The notes: generated from the letters alone by a model not told the origin. A stretch of DNA of 64,000 bases from Dendrophyllia cribrosa (GCA_024195265.1 JAJLRJ010000009.1:1301501-1365500), one strand, 5' to 3'. Positions 21,195 through 30,180 are shown, numbered from the stretch's first letter. Program-made: numbers and translations.

Positions 21195-21677
21195 TTACTC
21201 AAATTTTTTATCATACTGTTTCTCGAATTTATCAGCAAGAGGACAAAGATCGATGATTATTTCATCTAACTGTCTCATTTCATTGATGAAAACAGTGTGG
21301 TTGAATTGATTTCCTCTGAGACATGAGCGTAAATCAACTAATACTTTTTGATATGTTGTGTATGCAAATTTAGACATTTCTATTTTCTTTTTATAATTCT
21401 TAATTTCACTTACTGTTTTTAGCACTAAACCAGCTCCAGAAATAGAAGCTAGTATAGCAGGATTTAATGTGATACTACCAGCTACTGTACCAATAACTAC
21501 TAAGCCTGTTGAAGTTACATTTATAATTAAATTCAATCTCTTAAAATATTTGAAAGCCTTCTTATAACACCAAAAGCGTTTATGATAAAATTTATACAAT
21601 GCTTTGATTTCAGATAATTTTTCTTGGCTGATGTTTTTATCAATATGATTGAAATTGAATATATCTGTTTTAGTCAT
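21195..21677 (-). CDS. small two-helix membrane protein
   Basis: 160 residues: a basic N-terminal helix (FYHKRFWCYKKAFKYFKR), two adjacent hydrophobic segments at about 50-70 and 74-92 separated by a TLNP turn, then a helical cytosolic tail containing KFAYTTYQKVLVDLRSCLRG. The layout of two membrane helices followed by an amphipathic helix resembles SLATT-type proteins, but this is only a resemblance. The E2 homologue (53309-53797) is about 75% identical, so the protein is under constraint. Candidate role in membrane interaction or lysis (inference). Confidence 0.6.
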   Translation of the reverse strand: MTKTDIFNFNHIDKNISQEKLSEIKALYKFYHKRFWCYKKAFKYFKRLNLIINVTSTGLVVIGTVAGSITLNPAILASISGAGLVLKTVSEIKNYKKKIEMSKFAYTTYQKVLVDLRSCLRGNQFNHTVFINEMRQLDEIIIDLCPLADKFEKQYDKKFE

Positions 21678-21697
21678 TATATTATATATTTGGATAA

Positions 21698-22099
21698 TTA
21701 TATTTTAGGATTTGAAAGAAGACAATATAATACACCACTTATTTGGCCCATTATTGGAGATCTTTTTACTTTCTTCGGCATTGAAAGGAAGCAATATGTG
21801 TATCCAGGCCCCATTTCATAGTCATTATAAAATCTTCCAAATGCATCATGAAAAATAGCATGTTTAATTAAAAATTGGTAATTGGTATTTAGAGTACAAG
21901 AACCTGGTCCTATTAATCCAATGTCAGGGTGTTTTTCTAATATTTGGTTAAATGATATTGGCTTATTCAAATAGTTAATGTACAAATATTGATAAATTAA
22001 AGAAGATTTCAAGATTTCATCTTTAGTATTAGGATGCAGGTTTTTTTGAGTTGTAAAAAATTTATTGCAAAAATTAATTGCGTTATCCAAATTCAGCAT
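21698..22099 (-). CDS. conserved 133-residue protein of unknown function
   Basis: No family recognised. Soluble, with conserved LHPNTKDEILKSSLIYQ and GLIGPGSCTLNTNYQ segments and a hydrophobic end (SGVLYCLLSNP). The E2 copy (52877-53278) is about 90% identical in protein, higher than most genes of the virion module. It lies between the fibre and the membrane-protein gene, all on the same strand, so it may act in the virion surface or host interaction (inference). Confidence 0.6.
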   Translation of the reverse strand: MLNLDNAINFCNKFFTTQKNLHPNTKDEILKSSLIYQYLYINYLNKPISFNQILEKHPDIGLIGPGSCTLNTNYQFLIKHAIFHDAFGRFYNDYEMGPGYTYCFLSMPKKVKRSPIMGQISGVLYCLLSNPKI

Positions 22100-22201
22100 A
22101 TATATTTATTGATTATATTAAATGTAGCTTTTATATATAAAAATATGGTGTATGTTTTTCCTATGTGATTAAAATTGAAGATGCCTGTTTTAGTTATTAT
22201 A

Positions 22202-24382
22202 TTAAAACTCTTCAAAAAGTACACTGATATGGCAATTATAAGGTGCATATGTAATATGATCAATTGATATTAATTTGATTTGTACAACTGTACCTTCCCT
22301 GAAATTGATAATTGAAGATAAAATATTGAAAGTGTAATAAATTTTATTAGATCTTTTATCCCATAGTTGAGGTCCAAAAGAATTGTTACCGATCAATATA
22401 ACCATTTTTTTGTATCCTTCAGGCGGTTTATCGTCCAATATTATCAACCATAATTTTACTATTTTCAAATTAGTTAACGCAATAAATGATGATGAACCGT
22501 TGAATATGATATCATTAGTGTTCTTATTTTTCATATAATTGCCTAAAAATATGAATTTTTGTTTCTTTATAGGTAAACCAATTATGTTTCTACCATTTAA
22601 ATCAATATCAGTCTCCATTGTCATTTTACCGTTTTCGATTGTATAAATAGAATCAAATGCATCTGAATCAACACTCGAGACATGTCCTTGAACACCATAA
22701 ACGATTAGATGTGCTTTATTTGTATTTCCTTTTGTTATACTACCATGAAGATCTATCATTATATATTCAGGAGGAGAAACCTGCCACTTGTGTAAATGAA
22801 CAATACTTTTCGTATATCCTTCAGTGTTAAATATCTTTGTAGTTTGCTGCCCAATATTAATGACTGTTGATACAACACTGACAGTTGTTGAACTAATATA
22901 AGCTTTATCTGGAACGAAAAACTCAATCACCATAGTGTACTCACCTTGAGAAAGATTTAGTGCATTAAAACCTATCCTTGACGCGAAGTCATCGTTATTG
23001 TCTGTCGTAAGAGTTATATCATAGGCTTTCTTGTTAATTTTGTGTGGACTGGATACAAAATCGATAATACCATTAACAACAATATTACTCTCCGACGAGC
23101 TCTGATTAACATCTTCCATCATGTATCTAAAAACATCTTTTTTAGCTGTAGAGGTATTTATATGTGACTTGTTTACATAACTCTTATAATCATCCGTTAT
23201 TCGTGTGTACAAGTTTGTATTAGAATCATTGAGTTCGGTGTTGAAGAATGAAACATTGACGGCAGCACCATTCTCATTTGGTAAAGGTGTTGCTAAATTA
23301 GTAATTTTATTACTTTGCATATCAAGATCGCTGGAAATCGTTTTGTCTAATTTTTCGTTTAAATGTGTATCAACATATGTTTTTGTCGCAGCTTCTCCTC
23401 CATATTGTGGATCTTTGAGATTAGTGATACTGTGGTGATTCATGTTAAGTTGAACCTCCATCGGAAATTCTTCTTTGCGACTGAGAAATATTCCCCGGAT
23501 ATCTTCGTAACATGGAAGATGATCGTAATGAGTGCGATAAAAATCAAATGACTGTTGTTTTGAATTCGCAATATTGAACAGATGCTTCAAATCAATATCC
23601 TGAGTGACTTCATGTGTATGAGAAGGTGCATTTGGGTGATATTTTTTCAAAGTAACCATGTTTACACTACTTAAATCGTTGGATTCATCGGTTATTACAT
23701 TTACGATTTTCTTATTCTTCGCATCGTATTGTTGACCATTTGATGTTAAAAAAATAGTTTTCCCATGATACAGACTAAAACAATCATTATCACTTGCTGT
23801 TTGGATATTTGTTATTGAATGATAATTAGCATCTAAATGATCAGTTAATACTATTCTTTCATTTTTCATATATGCATCTGTAATATTAGCTTTTTTATTA
23901 TTATAATTTTTAAGAGTTATCATATTAGTTGCACAAAGATCATTATTTTCATCAGTGTCCATGTTTGTGATTAATTTTCTATCCATATCAATCTCACCGG
24001 GTAAAATTAGTTTATGTCCCCGCAGATCCAAATCTCCAGTCATATGAGTTGTTCCATCTAATTTTAAATAATGCGTGTCTCCATACTCTTTATTAACAGC
24101 ATCTTTTTCTGAAATTGGTGTTTTTAAATTTCTTATCTTATTGTTTTTCATATCGAGATTTGCTGTAACATATGGTAAATGTATACTAACGAATGTATTT
24201 CTAACAAAATTGAAATCAACTACATCATTCAAACCAGTAGCTGTTCCTATATTTACTATTTTTTTATCTTGCATATCATAATTACCATCATCTGTCAATT
24301 TGAAGCCAACGCCTGGCAGGCCTGGTGGCTCTTGTGATGTTGTTGTTGTTGTTGATGGTAGTAATCCGTTTGAATAACTCAT
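22202..24382 (-). CDS. fibre / tail-fibre-like attachment protein
   Basis: 726 residues from the ATG at 24382; an upstream in-frame ATG at 24490 would overlap the ATPase gene and lacks the usual AT-rich leader, so I chose the internal one. The N-terminal two thirds repeats the motif D-(L/M)-x-x-x-K-I-x-N-(L/M)-x-T/D..., for example MQDKKIVNIGTATGLNDVV and MKNNKIRNLKTPISEKDAV, typical of trimeric shaft repeats in phage tail fibres. The C-terminal 300 residues form a separate globular-looking domain. Roughly 500 bp of that domain is almost identical in E2, in contrast to the shaft. Attachment role is inferred. Confidence 0.7.
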   Translation of the reverse strand: MSYSNGLLPSTTTTTSQEPPGLPGVGFKLTDDGNYDMQDKKIVNIGTATGLNDVVDFNFVRNTFVSIHLPYVTANLDMKNNKIRNLKTPISEKDAVNKEYGDTHYLKLDGTTHMTGDLDLRGHKLILPGEIDMDRKLITNMDTDENNDLCATNMITLKNYNNKKANITDAYMKNERIVLTDHLDANYHSITNIQTASDNDCFSLYHGKTIFLTSNGQQYDAKNKKIVNVITDESNDLSSVNMVTLKKYHPNAPSHTHEVTQDIDLKHLFNIANSKQQSFDFYRTHYDHLPCYEDIRGIFLSRKEEFPMEVQLNMNHHSITNLKDPQYGGEAATKTYVDTHLNEKLDKTISSDLDMQSNKITNLATPLPNENGAAVNVSFFNTELNDSNTNLYTRITDDYKSYVNKSHINTSTAKKDVFRYMMEDVNQSSSESNIVVNGIIDFVSSPHKINKKAYDITLTTDNNDDFASRIGFNALNLSQGEYTMVIEFFVPDKAYISSTTVSVVSTVINIGQQTTKIFNTEGYTKSIVHLHKWQVSPPEYIMIDLHGSITKGNTNKAHLIVYGVQGHVSSVDSDAFDSIYTIENGKMTMETDIDLNGRNIIGLPIKKQKFIFLGNYMKNKNTNDIIFNGSSSFIALTNLKIVKLWLIILDDKPPEGYKKMVILIGNNSFGPQLWDKRSNKIYYTFNILSSIINFREGTVVQIKLISIDHITYAPYNCHISVLFEEF

Positions 24383-24401
24383 TATATATAATATGAGTAT
24401 A

Positions 24402-25043
24402 TTATATTTTTTCATTGAAGTTCTTAGTTGTGAATTTCCGTGGCTTATCAATATATATGAAGCAATATGAATCATTAGTGGCTTTTTCATAGTCAGATTT
24501 TTTTATACCAAGCTCTCTACTAATCCTGTTTTGTTCGTTTGGAGAAGGAAATTCAAAAATGCAGTAATGTGTAGAGTTAAGACGGATACATTTGTCAGTG
24601 TCATAAAACGATTGACTAAGATATATGCAACTGCAATTTTTGTTTCTTGAGTTAGTGTAGTAGTTTCTTATTTCTGCATCATTTTTACTACCAGTATTAA
24701 GATAGTCATCAAAAATAACCAACTTTTGGTTATCACAATTTAATTCGGACAAAGGCAATATTTGATCATTACTTGCTTCAATAATTGGGTAACCCACCTC
24801 TTCACTGATTGGTTTCAATGTTTCCAGTAAATGTTGATATTTTGATTGTTCCAAGTTTTTAGCATATAGATAAATTTTATCGAAATAGAGTAGCCTATAG
24901 ATCATGTCTAGCAGAACGTTTGTTTTGCATGACCCAGATGGACCGCAAATTAGAAAACGGAAGTATCGGTCAGGCATGAAAGGATATAACTGTTTATAAT
25001 TTGAGGTTACATCATCATCGGCATCGTAATTTGGTATTATCAT
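24402..25043 (-). CDS. genome packaging ATPase (FtsK/HerA, A32-like)
   Basis: 213 residues. Walker A GPSGSCKT at 34-41, Walker B KLVIFDD ending at 113, and a YLSQSFYD sensor region near 140-147, in the order seen in A32-like packaging ATPases of Polintons and NCLDVs. The enzyme pumps DNA into the preformed capsid. The start MIIPNYD matches MKIPNYD of the E2 copy. It stands head to head with the PPxY structural gene, so the 135-bp gap (25044-25178) probably holds two promoters. Confidence 0.85.
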   Translation of the reverse strand: MIIPNYDADDDVTSNYKQLYPFMPDRYFRFLICGPSGSCKTNVLLDMIYRLLYFDKIYLYAKNLEQSKYQHLLETLKPISEEVGYPIIEASNDQILPLSELNCDNQKLVIFDDYLNTGSKNDAEIRNYYTNSRNKNCSCIYLSQSFYDTDKCIRLNSTHYCIFEFPSPNEQNRISRELGIKKSDYEKATNDSYCFIYIDKPRKFTTKNFNEKI

Positions 25044-25178
25044 TTATATTATATGGGTATATTATTTCAATATAACATGGTGTATAACACGGTGTACAAC
25101 ACAGTGTACAACACGGTGTAAAATGCTCTTTTTTATATATGATTTCCAAATTTTATGTAACCTAATAATATAATAAAA

Positions 25179-26192
25179 ATGAGTTTACTTAAATGGAAAG
25201 AACTTGCAAAAAGAAAATCTGAATTAGGAAATAAAATTAATTATGTTCATGATGCAATCACAAAACATAATCTTGGTCAGCAGATAACTCAGGAATCGTT
25301 GACGAAGGTATTCAAACCAGTAACTAGTAAATTAGATGATGTTATCGACAGTAATTTAGATTTAAGGGTACCTATAAGAAAGAAACGAGCACCTAAAAAA
25401 GGTGACCAAGGTATTGACTACATGCCTGAAGTTGACCCTTTCGAAGACATGCAAGTTGATGATTTATTTGGTGATTATGTCCCACCAAATCAAGAAAAAC
25501 AACTGGTGCCAAAACCACCAACATATGAAGAATCTTTACAAGATCTTCTGGAAGGAAATAAGGATATTTATGTTGATCCTCAGTACTTTGGTGATGAACC
25601 AGATGAATTACCACCAGAATATGAAGAAGAAGAGATGGACTATGGATTAGATGATGAAGATACAAGTAATTCGATTCTGGATGATCTTGGTATTACCAAT
25701 TATGAAAATGTGGATAAGATATTGAATCAATCAACAATAACACCCCAAAAGACTAAGACATATCTTAATAAGATTATAAAGCAGGCCAAAGCAAAAAGAA
25801 GTAAATTAGGTGGCTATAAATCAAATGTTACAAAACAATACAATAAGGGGGAGATATCATCAGGTGAAAGGCAAATGCGAAACAAAAGAATAGACAACGC
25901 AAGAGTTACTTTAAATGAATACATAAAACATTATGAGACTAAACTGCAAACAATGAAAGGTTCCGGAATCAACGGCCGAGGAAGAAAACAGAGAGGTGGA
26001 AATATTATGTTTTTTAATGATGTAAAGCAGCTTCTCAAAAAATTGGAGTTGGTAATTGGTGAAAGATTAGCAGGGAATACCAGCATTGAGATGAGGAATA
26101 TGGGAGTAACTATACTAGACACATTATTGAAAATGTCGAAAATCAATAGGTCACAATATAGTAAATTGTATGGTCAATATTTCAAAATATAA
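25179..26192 (+). CDS. structural protein with PPxY motifs and protease cleavage sites
   Basis: 337 residues. Two PPxY motifs, PPTY (25515-25526) and PPEY (25611-25622), lie in an acidic middle region. This motif recruits WW-domain ubiquitin ligases, as known for adenovirus protein VI. MKGSG and INGRG near residues 256-265 both fit the adenain consensus (M/I/L)-x-G-x-G. The last 80 residues (from MFFNDVKQLLKKLELVIGE) are homologous to the end of the broken E2 gene at 48799-49905. Position between ATPase and penton is conserved. Function as a capsid-associated precursor is inferred. Confidence 0.55.
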   Translation: MSLLKWKELAKRKSELGNKINYVHDAITKHNLGQQITQESLTKVFKPVTSKLDDVIDSNLDLRVPIRKKRAPKKGDQGIDYMPEVDPFEDMQVDDLFGDYVPPNQEKQLVPKPPTYEESLQDLLEGNKDIYVDPQYFGDEPDELPPEYEEEEMDYGLDDEDTSNSILDDLGITNYENVDKILNQSTITPQKTKTYLNKIIKQAKAKRSKLGGYKSNVTKQYNKGEISSGERQMRNKRIDNARVTLNEYIKHYETKLQTMKGSGINGRGRKQRGGNIMFFNDVKQLLKKLELVIGERLAGNTSIEMRNMGVTILDTLLKMSKINRSQYSKLYGQYFKI

Positions 26193-26213
26193 TTAATGTA
26201 ACTTTATTATATA

Positions 26214-26960
26214 ATGGAACGAGAGATAGTTTTATCATCTTATAGTGTAAAAAATCAAGGGAATAATAAACCTGAAGATTTCACAACAAAATTTACTAGA
26301 CCAATGATATTGGATAGTAATATTCAATATGTGATCGGCCTTAACCGAATTATCAATATGAGTTTTACATGGTTTAATGTTAATGCTGGATACAATAATC
26401 AATTAATTAAATTTAGCTCTGATAGTGGTTCAACATTTAACAACATCACCTTTCCAGCCGGAGTATGGAATTATACAGACTTCAATACATATATCAAGGA
26501 TATAACGAAGACTGGTGATACGTATCCTATCACTCTTGAATTCGATAATACAACATTTAGGGTTACGATTACATTGACTCAGAATTATCAGCTTGATTTG
26601 ACGCATTCCAATTTTAATGATCTAATCGGGTTTGATAAGACAGTATTATCTAATGAAACAAATATAGGGCCGAAAGTGCCCAATCTCAGTCAAGACACAG
26701 ATATCCTGAATATCCATTGTAACCTAATAAACGACAGTCTTGTCGACGGTCAAGATACAGACATCATTTATTCCTTCTCGACCAGTGTACTCCAACCTAG
26801 TTACTCCTTTACCCTCGAACCACGAAGAGTCACATTCAATCCAGTCAATAAGAATAATATTAGTAGTATCAGGGTATACATTACTGATGGAAAAAGAAGA
26901 TTAGTTAACCTGAATGGAGCAGATACATCTTTCTCACTAATTCTGAAAAGTATAGAATAA
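26214..26960 (+). CDS. minor capsid protein, penton-like single jelly roll
   Basis: 248 residues, beta-rich, with the features of Polinton minor capsid proteins: N-terminal F-T-T-K-F-T-R-P strand, central LIGFDKTVL segment, PNLSQDTDILNIHCNLI and the closing VYITDGKRRLVNLNGADTS. The protein is expected to form the pentameric vertices beside the double-jelly-roll capsomers. The E2 homologue (48033-48794) is strongly diverged but aligns along its length. The ATG follows TTATTATATA closely. Confidence 0.75.
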   Translation: MEREIVLSSYSVKNQGNNKPEDFTTKFTRPMILDSNIQYVIGLNRIINMSFTWFNVNAGYNNQLIKFSSDSGSTFNNITFPAGVWNYTDFNTYIKDITKTGDTYPITLEFDNTTFRVTITLTQNYQLDLTHSNFNDLIGFDKTVLSNETNIGPKVPNLSQDTDILNIHCNLINDSLVDGQDTDIIYSFSTSVLQPSYSFTLEPRRVTFNPVNKNNISSIRVYITDGKRRLVNLNGADTSFSLILKSIE

Positions 26961-26977
26961 TATAACATAATAGTATA

Positions 26978-27376
26978 ATGAAACCGTATGAATTCAAAAG
27001 ATTTTACCATCCAAAACTTGGTAAATTTGTATATCAACACAAAGGGTCTGGGCTTATCGTTGATAATATTTTCAAACCATTAAAGAGTGTGGCATCATCT
27101 GTTTTCAAGAAATTTGCTAAGCCAATAGCAAAGAAGGCGTTACAATCGGGGATATCCCATGCAGGTGAGCGACTGGGTAAGGCGGTATCAGAGAAGTCAG
27201 GAGACCTAATAATGAAAAGATTGGCAAATTTGAGAAAAGGAGCTACAAGACAAACAGCAATTGTTCCATCCTCACCCATTAAACAGCAACAGCAAGATGA
27301 AAGTACTGATATGATACTGAATAGACTCATTTCTGGAGATGGTTTGAGGAGAAGACGTAGAGTGAGATTAGTATAG
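26978..27376 (+). CDS. basic amphipathic virion protein
   Basis: 132 residues: a tyrosine-rich start, a KGSG-L junction near residue 22-25, then an alanine/lysine-rich amphipathic helix (VFKKFAKPIAKKALQSG) and an arginine-rich end (LRRRRRVRL). A short helical basic protein released by the maturation protease suggests a membrane-active or DNA-binding core protein like adenovirus VI or X (inference). The E2 protein at 47639-48010 has the same position and composition but little sequence identity. Confidence 0.5.
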   Translation: MKPYEFKRFYHPKLGKFVYQHKGSGLIVDNIFKPLKSVASSVFKKFAKPIAKKALQSGISHAGERLGKAVSEKSGDLIMKRLANLRKGATRQTAIVPSSPIKQQQQDESTDMILNRLISGDGLRRRRRVRLV

Positions 27377-27427
27377 AATCAATAAAATGATTTTAATATG
27401 AATATATTTTTTAATTGTTAAAATTTA

Positions 27428-27444
27428 TCTAACATAATATTATA
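27428..27444 (+). promoter_or_regulatory. TCTA-box promoter of the E1 capsid gene
   Basis: TATCTAACATAATATTATA directly precedes the ATG at 27445. The TCTA core (27428-27431) in AT-only surroundings resembles the Mavirus/CroV late promoter, and the same arrangement precedes the E2 capsid gene. Confidence 0.5.
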
Positions 27445-28664
27445 ATGTCATTTAGAACAGATAATTTTCTTCAAAGAAATGAGTTGGTGCGATTCCAACT
27501 CGATGATGTAATCAGGTCCCCAGCTAACGGTCAACATCAGGTCAAAAATGGTTACAAGTTCACAATCAACGATCGGTCATCATTCTACGATTGGTATAAT
27601 GCCTATATTGAAGTCCAATTCCAAGTACAGAAATTAGCAGACGGATCGGGATATGCTGCTGCTGACAGAATCACAGTCATTAATGGAGCGCATTCCTTAA
27701 TTGACCACATAATGATTAAAAGCGCTGGGAAAATTGTGTACGACACTGATAATCTACACAAGGTCACTTTTGTGAAGAATTTGCTAGAGTATTCTGATGA
27801 TTATAGCAGATCAGTCGCTAAAAACAGTTTCTGGTATTTGGACACGAATGCTACAACAGCCAACACGAATACAGGATTTGAAGCTCGCCGGTTGCAAACT
27901 CAAGCACTTCGAGACAATGGGACTGGTGGTGCTAAAAACATTAATGTGATTATACCATTGAACAGGTTCTCATTTTTTGAAGAACTTGAAGATAAGATGC
28001 TTGTACCAATGCAAATACAATTTAACATTGAGCTACAAAACGATGGTGAACTCATTCACATGGCTAATGGAACTGATGCTGGAAGAATTGTTGTTAATAG
28101 GTTTTTGAAACTCAGTGGAAATATTTAAGGGAAATGTACGAAGCATCAGCTCCTACACAATCATCAGGATTTTTCCAGATTTCAAGCAGTATTGACAATG
28201 TCAAACACATTTTTGTTTACTTGAAAAGAACAAACCCGCCTAATGATGCAGTTGAAGAAGACAGTCCTTATCTAATGAACACTTTTAAACTTAATGCTGC
28301 TGATAATAACTCTTCCCTTTTAACCTGTAGACTAGAATATGGAAATGGAGTCTTTTATCCAGAAACAGAGTATGATACAGAATCAAAAGTGAGAATCTTT
28401 AACGATTTGATGTCATATACTATGCGGAAAAATGACTATAACAGCGGAACTCAGCTGAACTTAGCAAACTATAGTTCTCTGTATGGGTTGATTTACTTTA
28501 ATCTTACGTATCAAACTGAAAAAATAACAAGAGATCCGAAACAGCTAATCTTTAGGTATAGACTAAGCCAGAATGCAGCTGCAAACTTCAATGTTCATGC
28601 TGTAGTCCTATATGAAGAATCTGTTGTCATTGACAAGGTGGGTAATGAATTGGTTATAGTGTAA
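27445..28664 (+). pseudogene. major capsid protein (double jelly roll), disrupted
   Basis: Two frames, 27445-28128 and 28134-28664, correspond to the N- and C-terminal jelly rolls of the intact E2 capsid gene (46300-47610). At the junction the E1 gene lacks about 20 codons present in E2 and changes frame, with TAA at 28126-28128. Recognisable capsid segments are FYDWYNAYIEVQF and INVIIPLNRFSFF in the first half and VRIFNDLMSY and GLIYFNLTYQ in the second. The protein would build the icosahedral shell. Apart from the lesion both halves are clean, so the damage is recent. Confidence 0.85.
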
Positions 28665-28728
28665 AATAAATATCCTTATTTCATATATATTATGTGAAAT
28701 TTTATATAATATATATTATATATAAGAA

Positions 28729-29550
28729 ATGACTCAGCTTTTTGAAATCAAAGTAAATTTGTCTGACAATCAAAAGAAGAATCTTAGCAATGCTTTCAAA
28801 AAAAGGGAAACTATTGTTCTCAGACTATCAAATAAATCTCTTCATGGCAATGACGTTTTATATGTATCATCGATGGTGAAGAAGAGATTGGAGAAGAATC
28901 GTATGATGAATAAGGGTATGGATATCAAACTTGTTAAAAGTAATATCAGAAAACAGGTTGGAGGTAGTCTACTAACTTCTATCTTAAGTATTGGAAAGAC
29001 GCTAGCACCAACTATAGGCAAAACCCTTGGGCTATCAGCTCTTGCTGGATTGGCTTCAGAAGGTGCTTCTCAGATTGTGAAATCAATATCTGGCAAAGGC
29101 GTACAGTCGGGTGGTTTTCTCGTACCACAAGACAAAATTAATAAGCTGATAGAATATAAGCATCTTTTATCTGCGAAACAAAAACAGGATATATTGAAAG
29201 CCCTTCAATCAGGTTCAGGTGTTCATGTGAAACCAACAAAAACACAATCAGGTGGATTTTTAGGCACTCTGTTGGCAAGCATTGGTGTTCCACTCCTTCT
29301 AAATGCTTTGACTGGTAAAACTGGTAGTGGGGCTCCACGAATGGGAACTAGTAAGAAAAAGGGTATGGGAGCTCCAAGAATTGGTGTATATAGACCACCT
29401 CCATTTTATGGGAGTTGGCCCGATAATACGATAGGTATGGGGATTAAAAAAAAACAACCAAAAAAAAAGACAACCAAAAGGGGCGAAGGCTTGCTATTAG
29501 GGAAAAGCAGCCCTTTCAATGGTATTCCTCTTCTCGGAGCAATACTGTAA
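28729..29550 (+). CDS. structural protein, probable protease substrate with PPFY motif
   Basis: 273 residues. The first 75 residues are helical and basic; then a hydrophobic alanine/glycine-rich segment (about 80-125), ISGKG matching the adenain cleavage consensus, SGGFLVP and SGGFLGTLLASIG repeats, a PPPFYGSW stretch with a PPxY core (29398-29409), a lysine-rich tract and a conserved end GEGLLLGKSSPFNGIPLLGAIL (ends at TAA). E2 has the same layout (45374-46210). This domain order is recurrent in cnidarian Polintons. The lysine tract contains A AAA AAG (29463-29469), from which the protease can be reached by a -1 shift. Confidence 0.6.
   Translation: MTQLFEIKVNLSDNQKKNLSNAFKKRETIVLRLSNKSLHGNDVLYVSSMVKKRLEKNRMMNKGMDIKLVKSNIRKQVGGSLLTSILSIGKTLAPTIGKTLGLSALAGLASEGASQIVKSISGKGVQSGGFLVPQDKINKLIEYKHLLSAKQKQDILKALQSGSGVHVKPTKTQSGGFLGTLLASIGVPLLLNALTGKTGSGAPRMGTSKKKGMGAPRIGVYRPPPFYGSWPDNTIGMGIKKKQPKKKTTKRGEGLLLGKSSPFNGIPLLGAIL
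29463..29469 (+). promoter_or_regulatory. candidate -1 frameshift site, structural protein to protease (E1)
   Basis: A AAA AAG in the correct register, 79 nt before the zero-frame TAA. From 29448 onward the -1 frame is open into the protease, which has no ATG before its N-terminal domain. A possible stem AAAGGG/CCCTTT lies downstream. E2 has the same heptamer in the same register (45449-45455). Confidence 0.45.
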
Positions 29551-30008
29551 AACCGAAATTCCACAAAGACATCCCGTTAAGTAATCATGATCTAATAAAA
29601 TGGTGCAGATATTTAAACATCCCAATCAGTGATGTTCTGTCAAGGGATGAAAGAGTTCCACATAATCATAGCCAAGCATTATTTATTTACAATCTGGAAC
29701 CTAGTTATATGGCAGGATCTCATTGGGTTACAACTTATGTAAAAGACAACGTGATAAATTATTTTGACAGTTTTGGTATGCCTCCATTTCAAGAGATCGT
29801 AAATCATGCGAAAAGAAGGAATATGACACTGCTTCACCAAAACAACCAAATCCAAAACATAAAAACGTCTACATGTGGCTACTTCTGTTTATACTTTCTG
29901 AACGAAATGAATAAGGGGAATTCGTATTATAATTTATTGCAAGTATTTGACATATATGATACAATGAAGAATGAGAGATTCCTCGAACATTATTTTAGAA
30001 ATATCTAA
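29550..30008 (+). CDS. adenain-like cysteine protease (C48/Ulp1 fold)
   Basis: Counting from the lysine codon at 29550, the catalytic residues are H58 (GSHW), D73 (NYFDSFG) and C109 (TSTCGYFC), with Q102 placed as the oxyanion residue. This is the order and spacing of adenovirus protease. It cleaves virion precursors at (M/I/L)xGx-G sites during maturation. The frame overlaps the end of the preceding gene and has no ATG until M54, just before the catalytic histidine, which would remove the N-terminal helical part. The same is true in E2, so expression probably relies on a frameshift or non-AUG start. Confidence 0.85.
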   Translation, partial: KPKFHKDIPLSNHDLIKWCRYLNIPISDVLSRDERVPHNHSQALFIYNLEPSYMAGSHWVTTYVKDNVINYFDSFGMPPFQEIVNHAKRRNMTLLHQNNQIQNIKTSTCGYFCLYFLNEMNKGNSYYNLLQVFDIYDTMKNERFLEHYFRNI

Positions 30009-30018
30009 CATATATATA
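30004..30018 (+). promoter_or_regulatory. TCTA-box promoter of the E1 zinc-ribbon gene
   Basis: ATATCTAACATATATATA directly before the ATG at 30019, overlapping the protease stop. E2 has ATATCTAATTATATTATATAA at the same place. Confidence 0.5.
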
Positions 30019-30180
30019 ATGGTAAAATCATATTGTGTTAGACAGAAGAAAGTCACTGAATGTGTTCCAGGAAGCGAACGATATGTGAAAACTAAAAATG
30101 GTCGAACTATGTTGAAATGCACTTGCGCTGAATGTGGTATAACAAAAACCAAATTTATAAAACAAAAACAGGGAAACTAA
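30019..30180 (+). CDS. small zinc-ribbon protein
   Basis: 53 residues from the ATG at 30019, which follows a TCTA box; a longer frame from 29971 would start inside the protease gene. It contains VPGSERYVKTKNGRTMLKC and CAECGITKT, giving a C-x-C-x2-C group with an upstream cysteine. Short proteins with this signature recur in viruses of the Polinton/adintovirus sphere; I do not know the function. The E2 copy (44735-44899) keeps the CSECG pair but not the other cysteines. Confidence 0.6.
   Translation: MVKSYCVRQKKVTECVPGSERYVKTKNGRTMLKCTCAECGITKTKFIKQKQGN

Noticed and set aside
21195..21677. SLATT-type effector identity for the two-helix membrane protein
   Set aside because: Only the general layout agrees; two hydrophobic helices are not specific enough to claim the family.
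24382..24490. Longer fibre start at 24490
   Set aside because: It would overlap the ATPase end, lacks the AT-only leader, and the homologous E2 gene does not extend in that way.
29971..30018. Longer start for the zinc-ribbon protein
   Set aside because: The upstream ATG lies inside the protease gene; the TCTA box and the E2 homologue support the start at 30019.
30132..30180. A further -1 frameshift from zinc ribbon to PLA2 in E1
   Set aside because: The frames are related by -1 and overlap, but no slippery heptamer is in register, and in E2 PLA2 has its own ATG with no overlap. A lost start codon in E1 is simpler.
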